From Epsilonproteobacteria bacterium (ex Lamellibrachia satsuma) (GTDB lineage Bacteria > Campylobacterota > Campylobacteria > Campylobacterales > Sulfurovaceae): a stretch of DNA of 64,000 nt. Shown piece by piece: positions 25,501 through 34,424 of the stretch. The stretch covers positions 21,372-85,371 of the forward strand of contig JQIX01000048.1 of NCBI GenBank assembly GCA_003934925.1, read 5' to 3'. Below the pieces are notes generated by a model. That model searched no databases. It saw nothing but the letters and a program-made list of their open reading frames with translations, and had not been told where the DNA came from. The position numbers and the translations under genes are program-made. Numbering within the stretch: position 1 is the first letter of the stretch; each line of letters starts with the position of its first letter.

Positions 25501-26334
25501 AAGACCCTGCTCGCAGCGCTGAGCTATCTGTCGAGTATTGCCATACTTTTGAGTTTTATGTATTGGTTCCTGAAGAACGAAGGGTTTTCGGAATCGAATT
25601 TTCTTATAGCAGGTACACTAGTCCTCGTACTGGCTTCGGGATGGGGGTACATTATCGCGGCACACCTGCTTGCCCCCAAAGCAGAACTCGACGCCAATCT
25701 TTCCCACCTCAGTACAGAGATACTTCATGAACTCAATATCCCCCTTTCCACGATCCGGGCAAACAGTACGATGCTTAAAAAACGTGTGACGGATGATGAA
25801 AGGTCCCTGCAAAGGCTTAACCGTATAGAGGCTGCTTCCGTACGGCTTGAAAGGCTCTATAAAGAGTTGGCCTACAGTATTAAAAAAGAGTTGCAGCCTG
25901 TTGAAAAAGAGAAACTTTTATTGGAGCCCTTACTGAGAGAACGCATAGAGACGTTTAAAGCATTCGGAAGAAACAGATTTTCTCTGAATGCAGGTGAAAT
26001 GCTCATAAACATAGACAAGATCGGTTTTGAAAAGATGATAGACAACCTGCTGATGAACGCTATGAAGTATTCTCCAAAAGAGTCGCTCATCAAAGTAACC
26101 CTTGAAGAAAATGTACTGAAGATCACAGATGAAGGTATAGGCATGGATGAAACACAGTTACTCAGGGTATATGAACGCTACTATCAGAGTGATAGCAAAC
26201 AGGAAGGCCAGGGAATAGGTCTGGCTCTGGTCAAAGCCTATTGTGATGATGAGGGGATAGAGATTCAGATAGTGTCCAAAAAGGGTGAAGGAACGACAGT
26301 GAGTTTAAACTTGGAGAAGGTTCACGTTTATTGA
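25483..26334 (+). CDS. Sensor histidine kinase
   Basis: A 283-residue membrane kinase. Two membrane segments (about 9-29 and 39-62) enclose only a short periplasmic loop, so it has no large sensor domain. H-box LSTEILHELNIPLSTIRA with phospho-acceptor H82; N box DNLLMNAMKYSP; G1 ITDEGIGMDE; G2 GQGIGLALVKAYC. It pairs with the regulator 39 bases upstream. The first codons come from a repeat also found at the miaB start, and no clear ribosome binding site lies before the ATG. Confidence 0.92.
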   Translation: MLSHKKKTLLAALSYLSSIAILLSFMYWFLKNEGFSESNFLIAGTLVLVLASGWGYIIAAHLLAPKAELDANLSHLSTEILHELNIPLSTIRANSTMLKKRVTDDERSLQRLNRIEAASVRLERLYKELAYSIKKELQPVEKEKLLLEPLLRERIETFKAFGRNRFSLNAGEMLINIDKIGFEKMIDNLLMNAMKYSPKESLIKVTLEENVLKITDEGIGMDETQLLRVYERYYQSDSKQEGQGIGLALVKAYCDDEGIEIQIVSKKGEGTTVSLNLEKVHVY

Positions 26335-26407
26335 TTTAAATTAATAGTTATTTAACATATCTTTGTTACACTTCGACATTCTTGCAAAATTTATAAAAAG
26401 GGATGTT

Positions 26408-27118
26408 GTGGTAAAACATCGGTATCTGGTCTCCTTCTTCAGCACAACACTCTTTTACCTTTTGTTGATCGGGGCTTATTTCTATGTGCAGACTAAGTAT
26501 CTTGTCGCCGATCAGCAGCCGCAGGACAGAGCCATACAGCTCTCTCTTTCCACTTTTGTCCCGGAAGTCGCACCTCCTATCGAAGAACCTGAAGAGATAG
26601 AAGAAGAACCGGTCGTTGAAGAAGAACCCGTAGTGGAGCCTGAACCCGAACCCGTGATCGAAGAAAAGCCAATTCCCGAGAAAGTCATCCCTGAACCTGT
26701 TAAACCGAAAATAGTTCCCAAACCTGTGAAAAAGAAGATCAAAAAGAAGCCCAAAGTCAAAAAGAAGATCAAAAAAAGAACTTCGGCACGTGTAGCCAAA
26801 GGGGCTAAAAGGCAGGGAAGCGCCAGAAAGAATAACGTGGCGCTAAAAAACCAATTCCTTGCCAAAGTACGGCGTAAGATCAATCAGCATAAAAGTTATC
26901 CTAAAATAGCAAAAAGAAGAGGAATGCAAGGTACAGTGAAAGTGCGTTTTACCATTCTGGCCAATGGTAATGTAGGGCATATTTCAGTCAGCGGCCCAAA
27001 AGTCTTTCATAACTCTGCACGGTATGCAGTCAAAAGTGCTTTCCCTCTCAATGTAAAAAGTGTACCGATGTCGCTCCCCGCAAGTGTAAATCTTACACTT
27101 CACTACCAGCTTAGATAA
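26408..27118 (+). CDS. tonB: TonB-type energy-transducing protein
   Basis: Links inner-membrane proton motive force to outer-membrane receptors. It has 236 residues from GTG 26408, with AAAAAGGG upstream. One N-terminal membrane anchor (LVSFFSTTLFYLLLIGAYFY) is followed by a Pro/Glu/Lys-rich spacer (EEPEEIEEEPVVEEEPVVEP) and the C-terminal TonB domain (YPKIAKRRGMQGTVKVRFTI). exbB and exbD are not in the window. The gene precedes a copper-receptor-like gene, its likely partner. Confidence 0.9.
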   Translation: MVKHRYLVSFFSTTLFYLLLIGAYFYVQTKYLVADQQPQDRAIQLSLSTFVPEVAPPIEEPEEIEEEPVVEEEPVVEPEPEPVIEEKPIPEKVIPEPVKPKIVPKPVKKKIKKKPKVKKKIKKRTSARVAKGAKRQGSARKNNVALKNQFLAKVRRKINQHKSYPKIAKRRGMQGTVKVRFTILANGNVGHISVSGPKVFHNSARYAVKSAFPLNVKSVPMSLPASVNLTLHYQLR

Positions 27119-27119
27119 G

Positions 27120-27293
27120 TTTAACCCGGATTATGCATTAGAGATTACAGAACGCTACGTAAACCATTGTACCGTGGACACTTACGGAGAAACCATCGAT
27201 GCACCTACAGGTGCACCTCAAGTTTTCCGCAAATACCCACAGCACAAGCGTTTGGCAGATTTCAAGTAATTCTAATGCATAATCCGGGTTTAA
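27120..27293. mobile_element. MITE-like element with 18-bp terminal inverted repeats
   Basis: CCCGGATTATGCATTAGA (27125-27142) is the exact reverse complement of 27271-27288. Both outer ends carry TTTAA (27120-27124 and 27289-27293), looking like a 5-bp target duplication. The 128-bp interior holds the palindrome GCACCT-AC-AGGTGC and resembles 23785-23890. A solo end is at 45514. No transposase gene is in the window. The element separates tonB from the receptor gene. Confidence 0.8.
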
Positions 27294-27300
27294 TCCAGGC

Positions 27301-27317
27301 TTAACACATAATTAACA
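27301..27317 (+). promoter_or_regulatory. Direct-repeat motif TTAACA-N5-TTAACA before the receptor gene
   Basis: TTAACA (27301-27306), CATAA, TTAACA (27312-27317): an 11-bp period, the spacing usual for OmpR-type regulators. A possible -10 box TAATAC starts at 27326. The same motif precedes nosZ (29496-29512, reversed) and a NosL-fusion gene (40229-40245). Confidence 0.5.
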
Positions 27318-27359
27318 TAAGCATGTAATACTTCTAAAAACAATTTTGGAGGAGTTACA

Positions 27360-29393
27360 ATGACAAGGATCAAAAAAGGGATCTATCTCTCTTTTGTGTG
27401 TGCAGTATCACTGCAGGCAGCTCAGGTAGAGTTGGGAACTATAGATGTAGAAGCAAAAGTAGATACAGAGGTGGTCAAAGATGTACATGGTGAAGATATA
27501 AAATCAGCAGATCTCGGAGAGGCACTTTTTAAGCAGTCACCAAGTGTTTCACTGGTCAGAAGAAGCGGTATTGCCAATGATGTGATCGTGAGAGGACAGA
27601 AAAAAGACAACATTAATGTCACTATAGACGGGGCGAAAGTATGCGGTGCATGCCCGAACAGAATGGACCCGCCGGTTTCACATATATTGACGAATAATAT
27701 CGATTATATCGAATTGAATGAGGGGCCGTATAATGTAGAAGATTTCGGATCGCTTTCTGCAGATGTAAAGATACATACGATCAAACCATCCAAAGAGTTT
27801 TCGGGAGATGTTAATCTGGGCTTTGGAAGCTGGGGATACAAAAAGGGTGCATTTTCATTGAGCGGCGGTACAGATACCGTAAGATTTTTACTGAGCGGTT
27901 CAGCAGAGAACAGTGAGCAGTATGAAGATGGTGACGGTAATACTTTTGCTGAGCAGGTGGATAATTATATTGCTGATAATTCGAGTGGTAATCCAAAGTT
28001 AAAAGGGACTGCGTATCAAGATAAGTATAGAGATATGGATGCCTATACAAAAAAGACACTGATGGCAAAACTTTTTTGGGATATTGCTGATAACCAAGAG
28101 TTAAGACTCAGTTATACTGCCAATAGAAGTGATGATGTTCTTTATCCGAATACACCGATGGATGCAGATTATGATGATAGTGACATCTATAATATTGAGT
28201 ATATTGCAAAAAACCTTGGCGATTATTCCAAAAAACTCTCTCTCAATTTATATCAGTCGGAAGTAGATCATCCTATGTCTAACCAATATAGAAAATCATC
28301 TACACCACCACCAGCAGATCCTAATTTGATTAAGCACTGGCTTACAACCAAAATGCAAGGCGCAAAAATCAAAAATGAGTTGGAACTTGGAAACCATGCC
28401 TTAACAGTAGGGCTTGATTATAGTTTAAGAAATTGGGATGGTAAGTATTATAGAAATGATAATCCATTACCTAGTCAGTTTCATAGTATTTGGGATGTTG
28501 ACACAAAAAATATAGCTTTCTTTATGAAAGATAAAATCAAGTTTGATAAATGGGTTTTGGATCTCGGCCTTAGATATGATGATACTACTGTAACAACAGC
28601 AGACACTAATACCAGTGTTAAAGATGGAGACTTTAATGGATTAAGCGGAAATATTTTTGCTACTTATCATGTAGATGAAAATACAAAATACTTTGCAGGT
28701 ATAGGTGCTTCCTCACGAGTGCCGGATCCTAAAGAGTTATATTATTACGGTAAAGATGGTGCAAGGATAGGGACATTTGACTTGGACAAAACAACCAACT
28801 ATGAAGCAGATATTGGTATGGAAAAGAAGTTTGAAAATGCAACGATTAAAGGAAAAGTTTTTTATAGCTTCCTCAAGGACTATATTGCATACAATGCCAC
28901 AGATAAAAGATTTGAAAATGTAGATGCAACCATTTGGGGTCTTGAACTAAGTGGTACGTACATTGCAACAGACTCTCTCTATTTTGATTATGGACTAGCA
29001 TACCAAAGAGGAAAAAAGAAAGATCCGCTTAACGGACAGACAGACAAAGATCTTGCAGAGATCCCGCCGTTGAAAGTAAATCTTGCTTTAAACTATGATT
29101 ATGATCCTAGTTTGGTGCTCAGAGCTGAAGTGATCGCTTCGAGTAAATGGAGTGACTTTGATGCAGACAATGGTGAGCAGGAACTTGACGCCTATGCGGT
29201 ACTTAATCTAAAAGGAACAAAAGAATTCGGTAAAAACTTTGAACTGACAGTAGGTGTAGATAATGTGTTCGATAAAACCTATGCAGTTTCCAATACCTAT
29301 AAGGACTTGACATTGATCGCTGGGGGTGGAGATGTCATGCTTCTTAACGAACCGGGAAGATATATCTATACGAATCTAAAATACAAATTTTAA
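27360..29393 (+). CDS. nosA: TonB-dependent copper receptor, OprC/NosA type
   Basis: A 677-residue outer-membrane receptor: signal peptide (to about residue 20), plug domain with the TonB-box-like VELGTIDVEAK, then a barrel ending in YIYTNLKYKF. The plug has VCGACPNRMDPP, containing the CxxxM pattern, and the barrel has VDHPMSNQYR, containing HxM. In OprC these two motifs bind copper. Together with the following nosZ gene they argue for copper import for N2O reductase. AGGAG precedes the ATG. Confidence 0.82.
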   Translation: MTRIKKGIYLSFVCAVSLQAAQVELGTIDVEAKVDTEVVKDVHGEDIKSADLGEALFKQSPSVSLVRRSGIANDVIVRGQKKDNINVTIDGAKVCGACPNRMDPPVSHILTNNIDYIELNEGPYNVEDFGSLSADVKIHTIKPSKEFSGDVNLGFGSWGYKKGAFSLSGGTDTVRFLLSGSAENSEQYEDGDGNTFAEQVDNYIADNSSGNPKLKGTAYQDKYRDMDAYTKKTLMAKLFWDIADNQELRLSYTANRSDDVLYPNTPMDADYDDSDIYNIEYIAKNLGDYSKKLSLNLYQSEVDHPMSNQYRKSSTPPPADPNLIKHWLTTKMQGAKIKNELELGNHALTVGLDYSLRNWDGKYYRNDNPLPSQFHSIWDVDTKNIAFFMKDKIKFDKWVLDLGLRYDDTTVTTADTNTSVKDGDFNGLSGNIFATYHVDENTKYFAGIGASSRVPDPKELYYYGKDGARIGTFDLDKTTNYEADIGMEKKFENATIKGKVFYSFLKDYIAYNATDKRFENVDATIWGLELSGTYIATDSLYFDYGLAYQRGKKKDPLNGQTDKDLAEIPPLKVNLALNYDYDPSLVLRAEVIASSKWSDFDADNGEQELDAYAVLNLKGTKEFGKNFELTVGVDNVFDKTYAVSNTYKDLTLIAGGGDVMLLNEPGRYIYTNLKYKF

Positions 29394-29411
29394 TCTCTTC
29401 TTTCTTCTAGT

Positions 29412-29437
29412 GGGTGGATCACATCCACCCTTTAACC
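29412..29437 (+). terminator. Terminator after the copper receptor gene
   Basis: Perfect 8-bp stem GGGTGGAT-CAC-ATCCACCC (29412-29430), followed by TTTAACCCTT. It lies 18 bases after the receptor stop codon and isolates the receptor from nosZ. Confidence 0.75.
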
Positions 29438-29495
29438 CTTAAAAAGTGAAATTTTTTCATCCTATGATATAAGAAATCATCCAAGTAGATACAAT

Positions 29496-29512
29496 TGTTA
29501 AATTAGTGTTAA
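29496..29512 (-). promoter_or_regulatory. Direct-repeat motif TTAACA-N5-TTAACA before nosZ
   Basis: On the minus strand, TTAACACTAATTTAACA. The 16-base core GTTAAATTAGTGTTAA is identical, in opposite orientation, to 40229-40244. It stops four bases before the FNR-type box. Confidence 0.5.
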
Positions 29513-29516
29513 ATTC

Positions 29517-29559
29517 TTGATACATATCAATTGTATTACTTATGATGTTAAGCTATAAT
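29517..29559 (+). promoter_or_regulatory. nosZ: FNR-type box and -10 of the nosZ promoter
   Basis: A perfect CRP/FNR half-site pair TTGAT-ACAT-ATCAA (29517-29530) is centred at 29523.5. TATAAT (29554-29559) predicts a start near 29565, placing the box at -41.5, the class II activator position. This points to oxygen- or nitrogen-oxide-controlled expression. Confidence 0.8.
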
Positions 29560-29619
29560 GATAAGTGTTGGCAATAATATTGATTTGTTATTGACTAAAA
29601 TTTTTCAGGAGGAGAAAAA

Positions 29620-32223
29620 ATGAACTACAAGTTAAGTAAATTTACATCGCTTGTTCTTGGTTCTGCATTGAGTGTAACAACACTTTTTGGTGCAAGTGCT
29701 TTGGATAAAGTGATGAAAGAACGTGGTTTGACGCAAACTGACCTACTGGCAGCGGCCAAAACCTATACACCAAGCGGTGGACGTGACAAATACCTGGTAT
29801 TCAGTTCAGGCGGACAGTCGGGACAGATCATGGTTTACGGTGTACCGTCTATGAGAATTCTCAAGTACATAGGTGTCTTTACGCCGGAGCCTTGGCAGGG
29901 ATGGGGTTATGATGATGACACCAAAAAGATACTTGCTGAAGGTAATATCCGTGGTAAATCAATCACATGGGGAGACACGCACCACCCGGCGATCTCTGAA
30001 ACAAATGGTAGATATGACGGTAAATGGCTGGTCATCAACGATAAAGCCAATCCAAGAATCGCGGTCATTGACCTAAATGATATGGTAACCAAGCAGATCG
30101 TGGTAAACCCGGTATTCAAATCCGATCACGGTGGAGCATTCTTTACGCCAAACTCCGAGTATATTCTCGAAGCATGTCAATACGGTGCACCGCTTGATAA
30201 CAATTATCACCCGATCGAAGAGTATAAAGAAACGTATCGTGGCGGGGTAACGGTTTGGAAATTCAACCATGAAACAGGAAAAATCGAACCTAAAAAATCA
30301 TTTACGATAGAGATGCCTCCATATATGCAGGATCTTTCTGATGCCGGTAAGGAAGCGAGTTACGGTTGGGGATTCACCAACTCATTCAACTCCGAGATGT
30401 ACACCGGTGGTATCGAAAAAGGGCTTCCTCCGTTTGAGGCAGGGTGTTCAAGAAACGATACAGACTTTTTACATGTGTATAACTGGAAGAAACTGGCTGA
30501 ACTTGCAAAAGATGACAAGAATGTGAAGATCATCAACGGTGCACGTGTAGTACCTATGGATGTTGCCATTAAAAATGATTGTCTTTTCCTTATTCCTGAG
30601 CCAAAATCACCACACGGTGTCGATGTATCGCCGGATGGTAAAGATATTGTAGTATGTGGTAAACTCGATACACATGCAACTGTCTATGACTTTGCCAAGA
30701 TCATGGATGCGGTGAAGAATAAAGAGTATGTAGGTAAAGATCCGTATGGTATTCCTATTCTTGATCTTAAGAAAACCATGCATTGCCAGGCAGAGTTGGG
30801 ACTCGGGCCATTACATAACCAGTTCGGTAAAAACTGGAAAGACAAAGGTGAAATATTTACTTCACTCTATGTGGATTCCCAGGTTGTAAAATGGAATTAC
30901 CATACATGTAAAGTGGAAGACAGACAGAATGTTAACTACAACATCGGCCACCTTTGTGGTATGGAAGGTAAAACGGAAGATCCTCAGGGAGATTACATCA
31001 TTGCATTGAACAAACTTGCAATTGACAGATTTAACGAGATCGGGCCTTTACATCCTCAAAACCACCAGTTGATCGATATTCGCGGTAAAAAAATGCAACT
31101 GCTTTATGATATGCCGGTACCATTGGGCGAACCTCACCAGGCTGTAGCGATCCGTGCAGACAAGATCAAGCATGAAGTAAGATATAAAATGGGTACCAAT
31201 CCATTTACCGGTAAGATCCATGTGGGTAAAACACTTGGTGGTCAAGAGAAGATCGTTCGTAAAGGTAATCATGTTTATGTTTATGGAACAATGGTCAGAT
31301 CACATATTAACCCGGAACATGTTACTGTGAATAAAGGCGATACGGTTACTTTCTACTTGACTAACCTTGAAAGAGCGGAAGATGAGACACACGGATTTAC
31401 CGTGGACCAATACAATGTCCACGCTTCACTTGAACCGGGTAAAACTGTTGCACTTACATTTAAAGCTGACAGAGAGGGTGTTTTCCCTTACTACTGTACA
31501 GAGTTCTGTTCTGCACTTCACCTGGAGATGATGGGTTACCTTATGGTAAAAGATCCGAACAAGAAGTATACAGCGGCTAAAAAACTTAAAATAGCAGCCA
31601 TGAGCCCTGAACAGCTCAAAAAAGAGTATGACCAGACTGTAGCGGTGAATGATGCGACAGACAAAGTCATCCAGAGTGTAGTGAAGTTCCTCAAAGAGAA
31701 CCATTATGAGAAATATCCGACAGTGAAAAACCTTGTAACGGATGCACTTGACCAGTATGGTAAGATCGCCGGGCAAAAAGCAAAATCTGATGCAGCTGTA
31801 AAAGCTGGAAATATTGATAAAGCGATCCTCTTTGAAAACATGATCTGGCAGTATATGGTTAAGACTGCGGATGTTGGTATCAGAGCCAAAGACCTCCTGG
31901 TCAAAAAGGTAGCTAAACCAATGAGTAAAGCAGCTGCACGTGGTGAAGAAGCCTATAAAGAGGGTGGATGTAACGGATGTCACGTTATCGGAAAAGTATC
32001 TTCCGGGCCAGACTTGACAGGTGTTCTTCAGAGACATGAGAATGGTGAAAAATGGGCAGAACAGTGGATCATGCATCCTGAAAAAATGTATGATGATGAC
32101 TATATCAAGTCTATGATCAACTACTTTAACCTTCGTATGCCTAACCAGGGTATGACAAAAGAGCAAACAGACGATATTATCGAATATCTAAAATGGATCG
32201 ACGAAAACGCAAACCTCTTCTAG
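29620..32223 (+). CDS. nosZ: Nitrous-oxide reductase, clade II, with C-terminal cytochrome c domain
   Basis: Periplasmic enzyme reducing N2O to N2. It has 867 residues. The N-terminal signal (LVLGSALSVTTLFGASA) is Sec type with no twin-arginine motif, as in clade II enzymes. The beta-propeller carries His ligands for the CuZ centre (GDTHHPAIS, KSDHGGAFF, HGVDVSPDG). The cupredoxin domain has the CuA ligands in YYCTEFCSALHLEMMGY near residue 627. A monohaem cytochrome c domain follows (GGCNGCH near residue 784), as in Wolinella-type NosZ. AGGAGG precedes the ATG. A terminator-like hairpin follows, then the nosB promoter. Confidence 0.97.
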   Translation: MNYKLSKFTSLVLGSALSVTTLFGASALDKVMKERGLTQTDLLAAAKTYTPSGGRDKYLVFSSGGQSGQIMVYGVPSMRILKYIGVFTPEPWQGWGYDDDTKKILAEGNIRGKSITWGDTHHPAISETNGRYDGKWLVINDKANPRIAVIDLNDMVTKQIVVNPVFKSDHGGAFFTPNSEYILEACQYGAPLDNNYHPIEEYKETYRGGVTVWKFNHETGKIEPKKSFTIEMPPYMQDLSDAGKEASYGWGFTNSFNSEMYTGGIEKGLPPFEAGCSRNDTDFLHVYNWKKLAELAKDDKNVKIINGARVVPMDVAIKNDCLFLIPEPKSPHGVDVSPDGKDIVVCGKLDTHATVYDFAKIMDAVKNKEYVGKDPYGIPILDLKKTMHCQAELGLGPLHNQFGKNWKDKGEIFTSLYVDSQVVKWNYHTCKVEDRQNVNYNIGHLCGMEGKTEDPQGDYIIALNKLAIDRFNEIGPLHPQNHQLIDIRGKKMQLLYDMPVPLGEPHQAVAIRADKIKHEVRYKMGTNPFTGKIHVGKTLGGQEKIVRKGNHVYVYGTMVRSHINPEHVTVNKGDTVTFYLTNLERAEDETHGFTVDQYNVHASLEPGKTVALTFKADREGVFPYYCTEFCSALHLEMMGYLMVKDPNKKYTAAKKLKIAAMSPEQLKKEYDQTVAVNDATDKVIQSVVKFLKENHYEKYPTVKNLVTDALDQYGKIAGQKAKSDAAVKAGNIDKAILFENMIWQYMVKTADVGIRAKDLLVKKVAKPMSKAAARGEEAYKEGGCNGCHVIGKVSSGPDLTGVLQRHENGEKWAEQWIMHPEKMYDDDYIKSMINYFNLRMPNQGMTKEQTDDIIEYLKWIDENANLF

Positions 32224-32236
32224 AAATCATACAAGT

Positions 32237-32268
32237 ACAAGGGAAGTCGATCTCCCTTGTGTCTTGTT
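32237..32268 (+). terminator. Hairpin after nosZ
   Basis: ACAAGGGA (32237-32244) pairs with TCCCTTGT (32253-32260), followed by GTCTTGTT. It lies 14 bases after the nosZ stop and may end part of the transcripts, leaving NosZ more abundant than the accessory proteins. Confidence 0.6.
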
Positions 32269-32304
32269 ATAATCTCAACTTATTTTTTTCGAATATAATT
32301 TAAA

Positions 32305-32346
32305 TTGATGCCTATCAAGGTTATACGAAGCAGTTTGATGTAGAAT
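32305..32346 (+). promoter_or_regulatory. nosB: Second FNR-type box and -10, before nosB
   Basis: Perfect TTGAT-GCCT-ATCAA (32305-32318), centre 32311.5, with TAGAAT (32341-32346) as a likely -10. The predicted start near 32353 again places the box at about -41.5. The accessory operon would share anaerobic control with nosZ but have its own promoter. Confidence 0.72.
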
Positions 32347-32363
32347 AAAAAATCTGTATAGAT

Positions 32364-32394
32364 AGTTTAAAAAACTTAAAGAGTTTTTTAAACT
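32364..32394 (+). promoter_or_regulatory. 13-bp hairpin in the nosB leader
   Basis: AGTTTAAAAAACT (32364-32376) is perfectly complementary to AGTTTTTTAAACT (32382-32394), with a 5-base loop. It starts about 11 bases after the predicted transcript start and ends 22 bases before the start codon. It might stabilise the accessory mRNA. Confidence 0.5.
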
Positions 32395-32416
32395 ACTTAT
32401 CGAGAAAGGATGAAAA

Positions 32417-33199
32417 ATGAGTTCACTTGCAAAATCAAAAATATTTGCATTGCTGGCACTGGGTATATTGCTCTATTGGTTTGTTATCCCTGCCGTACTG
32501 ACACATAATGTCGTTGAAATGGGACGACATGGGAAAGGAGAGCAACTCTCGCCGCTTACCATAAAAACCTGGGATTTTTATCAGAATGGACAATATGTTT
32601 CTCCCAATATTCCTGAAGAGGATGCAAACAATCTGGCTAAAATGGTTGCAGATGATATGGAACTGAATGTGGTGACTGCACCCATCTGGTATGTTTCTCT
32701 TGAAGCGCCAAATTATCCTAAAGATGCATTCCCTGAAGGAATTCCGGTCTTTTACCATTTTGATGGATTTAGTGGAGACGTGCATGAGATGAATACGATC
32801 AACCACTATATCGGGATGGATCCTATGGAAAGAGGGGCGCCATACCTTCGTATGCTGGCACCTTATGCGCTGATCTTTGTAGCATGGATCTTTGCAATGT
32901 TCCTCATTTACAATGGTCGAATATGGAATCTGTTGATGCTGGTTCCTGTTTCATTGCCTTTGATTTTTATAGGGTTCTACTCTTACTGGCTCTACTGGTT
33001 CGGCCACCATATGCATGCATGGGGAGCATTTAAGATCAAGCCGTTTACCCCTACGGTATTTGGAGACGGGAAAGTGGCACAGTTTACAACACACTCTTAC
33101 CCGAGCCTTGGTTTTTGGCTTCTGGTAGCGATCAGTATTCTGAGTATTTTGGCATTGGCAGCAAAACGAAAATATCAAAAAAGTGAACAGGTAGCCTAA
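32417..33199 (+). CDS. nosB: NosB-like membrane protein
   Basis: A 260-residue membrane protein always found after clade II nosZ. One N-terminal membrane segment (10-30), a periplasmic region of about 110 residues (to GMDPMERGAPYLR), then three membrane segments (150-167, 172-195, 235-253). His-rich YWFGHHMHAWGAF lies near the third. It is thought to belong to the electron or maturation machinery of clade II N2O respiration; the precise job is not established. AAAGGATG precedes the ATG. It begins the accessory operon. Confidence 0.88.
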   Translation: MSSLAKSKIFALLALGILLYWFVIPAVLTHNVVEMGRHGKGEQLSPLTIKTWDFYQNGQYVSPNIPEEDANNLAKMVADDMELNVVTAPIWYVSLEAPNYPKDAFPEGIPVFYHFDGFSGDVHEMNTINHYIGMDPMERGAPYLRMLAPYALIFVAWIFAMFLIYNGRIWNLLMLVPVSLPLIFIGFYSYWLYWFGHHMHAWGAFKIKPFTPTVFGDGKVAQFTTHSYPSLGFWLLVAISILSILALAAKRKYQKSEQVA

Positions 33200-33200
33200 A

Positions 33201-34424
33201 ATGATAAAAATGATCATAGTCTCTCTTTTGTTTCTGTCAAGTTTGCTTACCGCAAATAATGTACTGCAAGAGGCTATTGATCATGCAAAAGCAGGCTCAC
33301 GCTTGGAGTTGCCTGCAGGAGTCTACCGTGGCAATATTGTGATCAATAAACCATTGATTATTGACGGGAAAGATCAAAAAACGATCATTGAAGGTGACGG
33401 TAAAGGTACGGTTGTAACCATTACATCTTCCGGTGTAACGATTGAAAATTTGATCATTAGACACAGCGGTGCTGAGCATGAACGTGTGGATGCGGGTGTT
33501 GCGCTTAAAAAAGCAGAGCAGTGTACAGTGAAAAACTGTAAGATCGTTGATTGCCTTTTTGGTATCGATATGGTTCAAGTGAGCAGATCGGAGATCGTCG
33601 GAAACTACATTGAGTCCAAACCTTTTGATCTTGGCCTTAGGGGAGACGGTGTACGTTTATGGTACAGTAATGATAACCATCTAAGCGGAAATCATCTCTA
33701 CAAGTCACGCGATTTTGTCGTATGGTATTCACATGGGAACCTGATAGAAAAAAATTTGGGTGAATATGGAAGATACTCTTTGCATTTTATGTATACGGGT
33801 AAAAATATCGTCAAAAACAATGTGTACAAACATAATTCTGTAGGGATATTCTTTATGTATTCCCAGGATACAGTTGCTACAGGGAATCTGATACAGAATT
33901 CTCTGGGAACTACCGGGTTAGGTATTGGAATGAAAGATGCCAGCAATTTTGTATTGAAGAACAATACCATTATCTATTGTGCCAGAGGATTGTTCATCGA
34001 CCGTTCACCGTATGAGCCTGACACGGTCAATGTGATAGAGAACAATAAGATCATTTATAACAGTGAAGGGATACATTTTCACTCTTTGAGTTTGCATAAC
34101 CGTTTTGTCAATAATATTTTCAAGGGCAATATAGAAAATGTGATCAATGATTCGTACAATACTAAAGTAACGCAAAACAAGTTTGACGGAAATTACTGGG
34201 ATGACTATGAAGGATTTGATAAAAACAGTGACGGCACAGGTGACGGCCCCTATAATTATTATGCTTATGCAGATAAAATATGGCTTTTAAATCCAAACAT
34301 CAAATTTTTTTACGGGTCGCCGGTGATCTCTATATTGAATTTTTTGGCAAAACTGGCACCATTTTCCGAGCCGGTACTGCTTTTAAGCGACAAGCATCCT
34401 AAAATGTATGAAGGAGAGGTATAA
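33201..34424 (+). CDS. nosD: Periplasmic copper-site maturation protein NosD
   Basis: Assists assembly of the CuZ centre together with the NosFY transporter. It has 407 residues: signal peptide (MIIVSLLFLSSLLTA), then a right-handed parallel beta-helix built of short repeats (IVGNYIES, LSGNHLYKS, LIEKNLGEYG, VLKNNTIIYC). It ends with a hydrophobic stretch and basic tail. It starts one base after nosB and overlaps nosG by one base, so the operon is tightly coupled. Confidence 0.93.
   Translation: MIKMIIVSLLFLSSLLTANNVLQEAIDHAKAGSRLELPAGVYRGNIVINKPLIIDGKDQKTIIEGDGKGTVVTITSSGVTIENLIIRHSGAEHERVDAGVALKKAEQCTVKNCKIVDCLFGIDMVQVSRSEIVGNYIESKPFDLGLRGDGVRLWYSNDNHLSGNHLYKSRDFVVWYSHGNLIEKNLGEYGRYSLHFMYTGKNIVKNNVYKHNSVGIFFMYSQDTVATGNLIQNSLGTTGLGIGMKDASNFVLKNNTIIYCARGLFIDRSPYEPDTVNVIENNKIIYNSEGIHFHSLSLHNRFVNNIFKGNIENVINDSYNTKVTQNKFDGNYWDDYEGFDKNSDGTGDGPYNYYAYADKIWLLNPNIKFFYGSPVISILNFLAKLAPFSEPVLLLSDKHPKMYEGEV

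Noticed and set aside
26347..26370. A fourth copy of the TTAACA direct repeat before tonB
   Set aside because: Only one TTAACA (26352) is present; the following GTTACA does not keep spacing or orientation.
27140..27270. Short open frame (about 40 codons) inside the inverted-repeat element
   Set aside because: No start signal, and the related copy at 23785 has a stop in the matching frame upstream; more likely non-coding element interior.
31426..32166. 246-codon minus-strand frame inside nosZ
   Set aside because: It lies fully within the cupredoxin and cytochrome coding part of nosZ and encodes no recognisable protein.
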